From: Lachnospiraceae bacterium
Lineage (GTDB): Bacteria; Bacillota; Clostridia; Lachnospirales; Lachnospiraceae
Length of the DNA stretch: 7,507 nucleotides
NCBI GenBank assembly: GCA_900772675.1
Contig: CAAGRM010000311.1
Coordinates: 1 to 7,507 of the forward strand
Reading direction: 5' to 3'
The notes under the pieces are model-generated. The model made no database searches. It was not told the origin of the DNA and saw nothing but the letters and a program-made list of their open reading frames with translations. This document shows, in pieces, positions 5,988 to 7,507 of this stretch (positions within the stretch are counted from its first letter, which is position 1; every line of letters starts with the position of its first letter). The translations under genes and the position numbers were made by a program.

Positions 5988-6802
5988 TTTCCACTCTGCT
6001 GAAAATGCTCTCGTATCCATTTATGCAGCGCGCGCTGGTTGTCGGCATTCTCGTCTCTTTATGTGCCGCACTTCTTGGCGTCAGCCTTGTGCTGAAACGC
6101 TACTCCATGATCGGTGACGGCCTCTCTCATGTGGGCTTCGGCTCTCTTGCAATTGCAACCGCACTTGGCTTTGCACCTCTTGCTTTCACGATCCCCGTCG
6201 TCGTGCTTGCCGCCTTTTTGCTGCTGCGCATGAACGAATCCAGCAAAATCAAGGGAGATGCCGCAATCGGCCTGATTTCCAGCTCTGCACTTGCGATCGG
6301 CGTTATCACCGTTTCCTGGTCAAGCGGCATGAATACCGATGTCAACAACTACATGTTCGGAAGCATCCTTGCCATGAGCGATGAAGACGTTGTACTCTCC
6401 GTTATACTTTCCGGCATAGTACTGATTCTGTTTGTTCTGTACTATAACCGCATTTTCGCCGTCACCTTTGATGAAACGTTTGCAAAAGCAACGGGTGTCC
6501 GCGCAGAGATTTACAACATGCTCCTGGCATTCCTGACTGCCATCACAACTGTGCTTGGCATGCGCATGATGGGTGCACTTCTGATCTCCAGCCTGCTGAT
6601 TTTCCCGGCACTCACCGCCATGCGGCTCTGCCATACCTTCCACAGTGTCATCCTCTGCTCCGCTGTTCTCTCGGTCGTGTGCTTTCTTCTCGGTATGTCC
6701 CTCTCGTTTTTCCTGTCCTCCCCTGCCGGAGCGACTGTCGTCCTCGTCAATCTTCTGGCGTTCCTGATTTTTTCCGCCATTGCCAGAATCCACGAGCACT
6801 AG
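5984..6802 (+). CDS. znuB: Metal (probably zinc) ABC transporter permease, ZnuB type
   Basis: This 272-aa polytopic membrane protein of the ABC-3 family forms the ion path across the membrane as a homodimer with the adjacent ATPase. About seven to eight hydrophobic helices can be seen (roughly 17-37, 53-81, 93-111, 135-155, 177-195, 197-213, 219-242, 247-267). Family-type motifs are KRYSMIGDGLSHVGFG (38-53), the cytoplasmic segment AVTFDETFAKATGV (159-172), which resembles the ATPase-coupling loop, GMRMMGALLISSLLIFPA (192-209) and PAGATVVL (247-254). The start overlaps the previous stop as ATGA, and a strong AGGAGGTG (5969-5976) precedes it at 7 nt. Length is typical. Assignment to the metal permease family is firm; zinc rather than manganese rests on the neighbouring binding protein. 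Confidence 0.95.
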   Translation: MISTLLKMLSYPFMQRALVVGILVSLCAALLGVSLVLKRYSMIGDGLSHVGFGSLAIATALGFAPLAFTIPVVVLAAFLLLRMNESSKIKGDAAIGLISSSALAIGVITVSWSSGMNTDVNNYMFGSILAMSDEDVVLSVILSGIVLILFVLYYNRIFAVTFDETFAKATGVRAEIYNMLLAFLTAITTVLGMRMMGALLISSLLIFPALTAMRLCHTFHSVILCSAVLSVVCFLLGMSLSFFLSSPAGATVVLVNLLAFLIFSAIARIHEH

Positions 6803-6848
6803 AGCGTGTCTGAAAAAGACCCGAATTCCGACCTGCTTTGTTTTACGT

Positions 6849-6852
6849 GAGG
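6849..6852 (+). promoter_or_regulatory. Weak ribosome site deciding the VanZ-like start
   Basis: GAGG, within GTGAGGT (6847-6853), lies 7 nt before ATG 6860 but only one base before the in-frame ATG at 6854. The second ATG is therefore the better start. No terminator or clear promoter is seen in 6803-6848. Confidence 0.5.
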
Positions 6853-6859
6853 TATGACT

Positions 6860-7381
6860 ATGAACCGAATTATAATTGCACTGTTAAAACCATTCTCATT
6901 CGTTCCTGCTATTCTCATGATGTCGATGATTTTCTCCTTTTCGGCACAAAACGGGACCGAATCCTCGGCACTCAGTGAAAAAGTCGCGCGCGGCATTTTT
7001 ATCACGGTTGACCGTCTGACGGACCGCGGCTGGGATGAAGAAACCATTCAGGAACTGACCGACCAGTATCAGTATCCGGTACGGAAGCTGGCTCATATGA
7101 CAGAATATGCCCTGCTTTCCATATGCGTTTCGCTTCCGCTGTATGTCTACGGTTTACGTGGCTTTGCGCTCACATTTCTTGCCGGCATCCTCTGTGTTGC
7201 CTTTGCCGCAAGCGATGAATTTCACCAGACACTGGTTGCAAACCGCGGCCCTTCTGCAAAGGACGTTGTCATCGACAGCATTGGCGTTTTGTTCGGCATT
7301 ACCTTTGTACGACTGTTCTGCTGGATTGCGCTTGGCGGAAATTCGACGCCGCGCAGGAAGAAGCGCCACAGAAGGCACTGA
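6860..7381 (+). CDS. VanZ-like family membrane protein
   Basis: This 173-aa membrane protein (175 aa if ATG 6854 is used) carries VanZ-family signatures: FSFSAQ (25-30) at the end of helix 1, RKLAHMTEYALL (75-86), SDEFHQTLVANRG (118-130), and D135 and D139 ahead of the last glycine-bearing helix (DSIGVLFG, 139-146). Helices are at about 9-27, 84-98, 101-117 and 139-158. A soluble segment (31-74) lies between the first helix and the RKLAH motif, and the end is a strongly basic tail (PRRKKRHRRH). VanZ itself gives low-level teicoplanin resistance in enterococci; for most relatives the biochemical role is unknown, and no van genes are present here, so resistance should not be assumed. It begins 57 nt after the permease stop and may be part of the same transcript. 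A large hairpin follows 5 nt after its stop. Confidence 0.88.
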   Translation: MNRIIIALLKPFSFVPAILMMSMIFSFSAQNGTESSALSEKVARGIFITVDRLTDRGWDEETIQELTDQYQYPVRKLAHMTEYALLSICVSLPLYVYGLRGFALTFLAGILCVAFAASDEFHQTLVANRGPSAKDVVIDSIGVLFGITFVRLFCWIALGGNSTPRRKKRHRRH

Positions 7382-7386
7382 AGACA

Positions 7387-7488
7387 TTCCTGTTAAAAAT
7401 CCCCGCGGGGAACATGACAGATACTCTTTTACCGGGTAAGAGAGGTACCTGTTCCTGTTCCACGCGGGGATTTTTTACTTTACAGGAA
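7387..7488 (+). terminator. Long imperfect fold-back, terminator-like, after the VanZ-like gene
   Basis: The core is a perfect 13-bp stem, AAAAATCCCCGCG (7395-7407) with CGCGGGGATTTTT (7463-7475), followed by T-rich sequence. Inward, GGAACA (7409-7414) pairs with TGTTCC (7456-7461), ACAG (7417-7420) with CTGT (7449-7452), TAC (7422-7424) with GTA (7445-7447) and TCTT (7425-7428) with AAGA (7438-7441). Outward, TTCCTGT (7387-7393) pairs with ACAGGAA (7482-7488). The whole of about 100 nt is thus nearly one hairpin. A terminator of the VanZ-like transcript is the simplest reading; the length exceeds what termination needs. Confidence 0.7.
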
Positions 7489-7507
7489 ACTTCGTTGAAT
7501 TTTCCTG
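7483..7507 (+). repeat. Near-perfect palindrome at the window edge
   Basis: CAGGAAA (7483-7489) and TTTCCTG (7501-7507) pair, with TTC (7491-7493) and GAA (7497-7499) inside, one C/T mismatch and a 3-nt loop. Its left arm is also the outer right arm of the preceding fold-back. It may continue past the window, so its full extent and role are unknown. Confidence 0.5.

Noticed and set aside
6320..6799. 159-codon open frame on the - strand opposite the permease
   Set aside because: A charged low-complexity shadow of a hydrophobic coding strand, with no start signal.
6808..6820. Hairpin GTCT/AGAC after the permease stop as a terminator
   Set aside because: Only four base pairs and no T-run follow.
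6860..7381. Glycopeptide resistance cluster
   Set aside because: Only the VanZ-like gene is present; no VanA/H/X/R/S-type gene is in the window, and VanZ-family proteins are common in Clostridia without resistance clusters.

Overview
The window reads as chromosome from a low-to-mid GC Gram-positive of the class Clostridia, most likely Lachnospiraceae. The basis is about 50% GC, strong AAGGAGG-type ribosome sites, a lipoprotein-type metal-binding protein and tight gene packing. Nothing in the sequence gives the species directly. All six supported genes lie on the + strand and none is broken. No tRNA, rRNA, CRISPR array, insertion sequence or phage gene is visible.

Layout. Bases 1-257 hold no gene: a short GC-rich hairpin plus T-run that probably ends an upstream transcript, then a T-rich leader with one folded segment. 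Bases 258-3866 encode the two halves of a heterodimeric type IV ABC exporter (587 and 594 aa). The motifs fit a heterodimer: the first half has Asp in place of the Walker B catalytic Glu, and the second half has an altered signature (LSNGQ), so one ATP site is degenerate and the other complete. Bases 3867-4190 (324 bases without a gene) hold a perfect 13-bp terminator hairpin, a second perfect 14-bp inverted repeat, a good sigma-A-type promoter (TTGACA/TATGAT) and a folded leader of about 120 nt.

Bases 4191-6802 form a tightly coupled high-affinity metal (probably zinc) uptake operon: lipoprotein substrate-binding protein (ZnuA type), ATPase (ZnuC type) and permease (ZnuB type). The stop and start codons of the first two abut, and the second pair overlap by ATGA. 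The binding protein has a long His/Asp loop built from 21-nt tandem repeats. It also lacks the usual third histidine ligand.

Bases 6860-7381 encode a VanZ-like membrane protein, possibly read through from the metal operon because no terminator separates them. Bases 7387-7507 contain an imperfect fold-back of about 100 nt, which works as a terminator at least, followed by a second palindrome that competes for one arm and runs to the window edge.

How the parts work together: the metal operon takes up Zn(II) (or a related ion) as lipoprotein capture, membrane channel and cytoplasmic ATPase. The exporter pair is a separate transcription unit that pumps an unknown, probably hydrophobic or amphipathic, substrate. 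I see no clearly new multi-gene system. The least explained items are the ligand substitution and repeat loop of the metal-binding protein, and the multi-state hairpins at 3959-4015 and 7387-7507.
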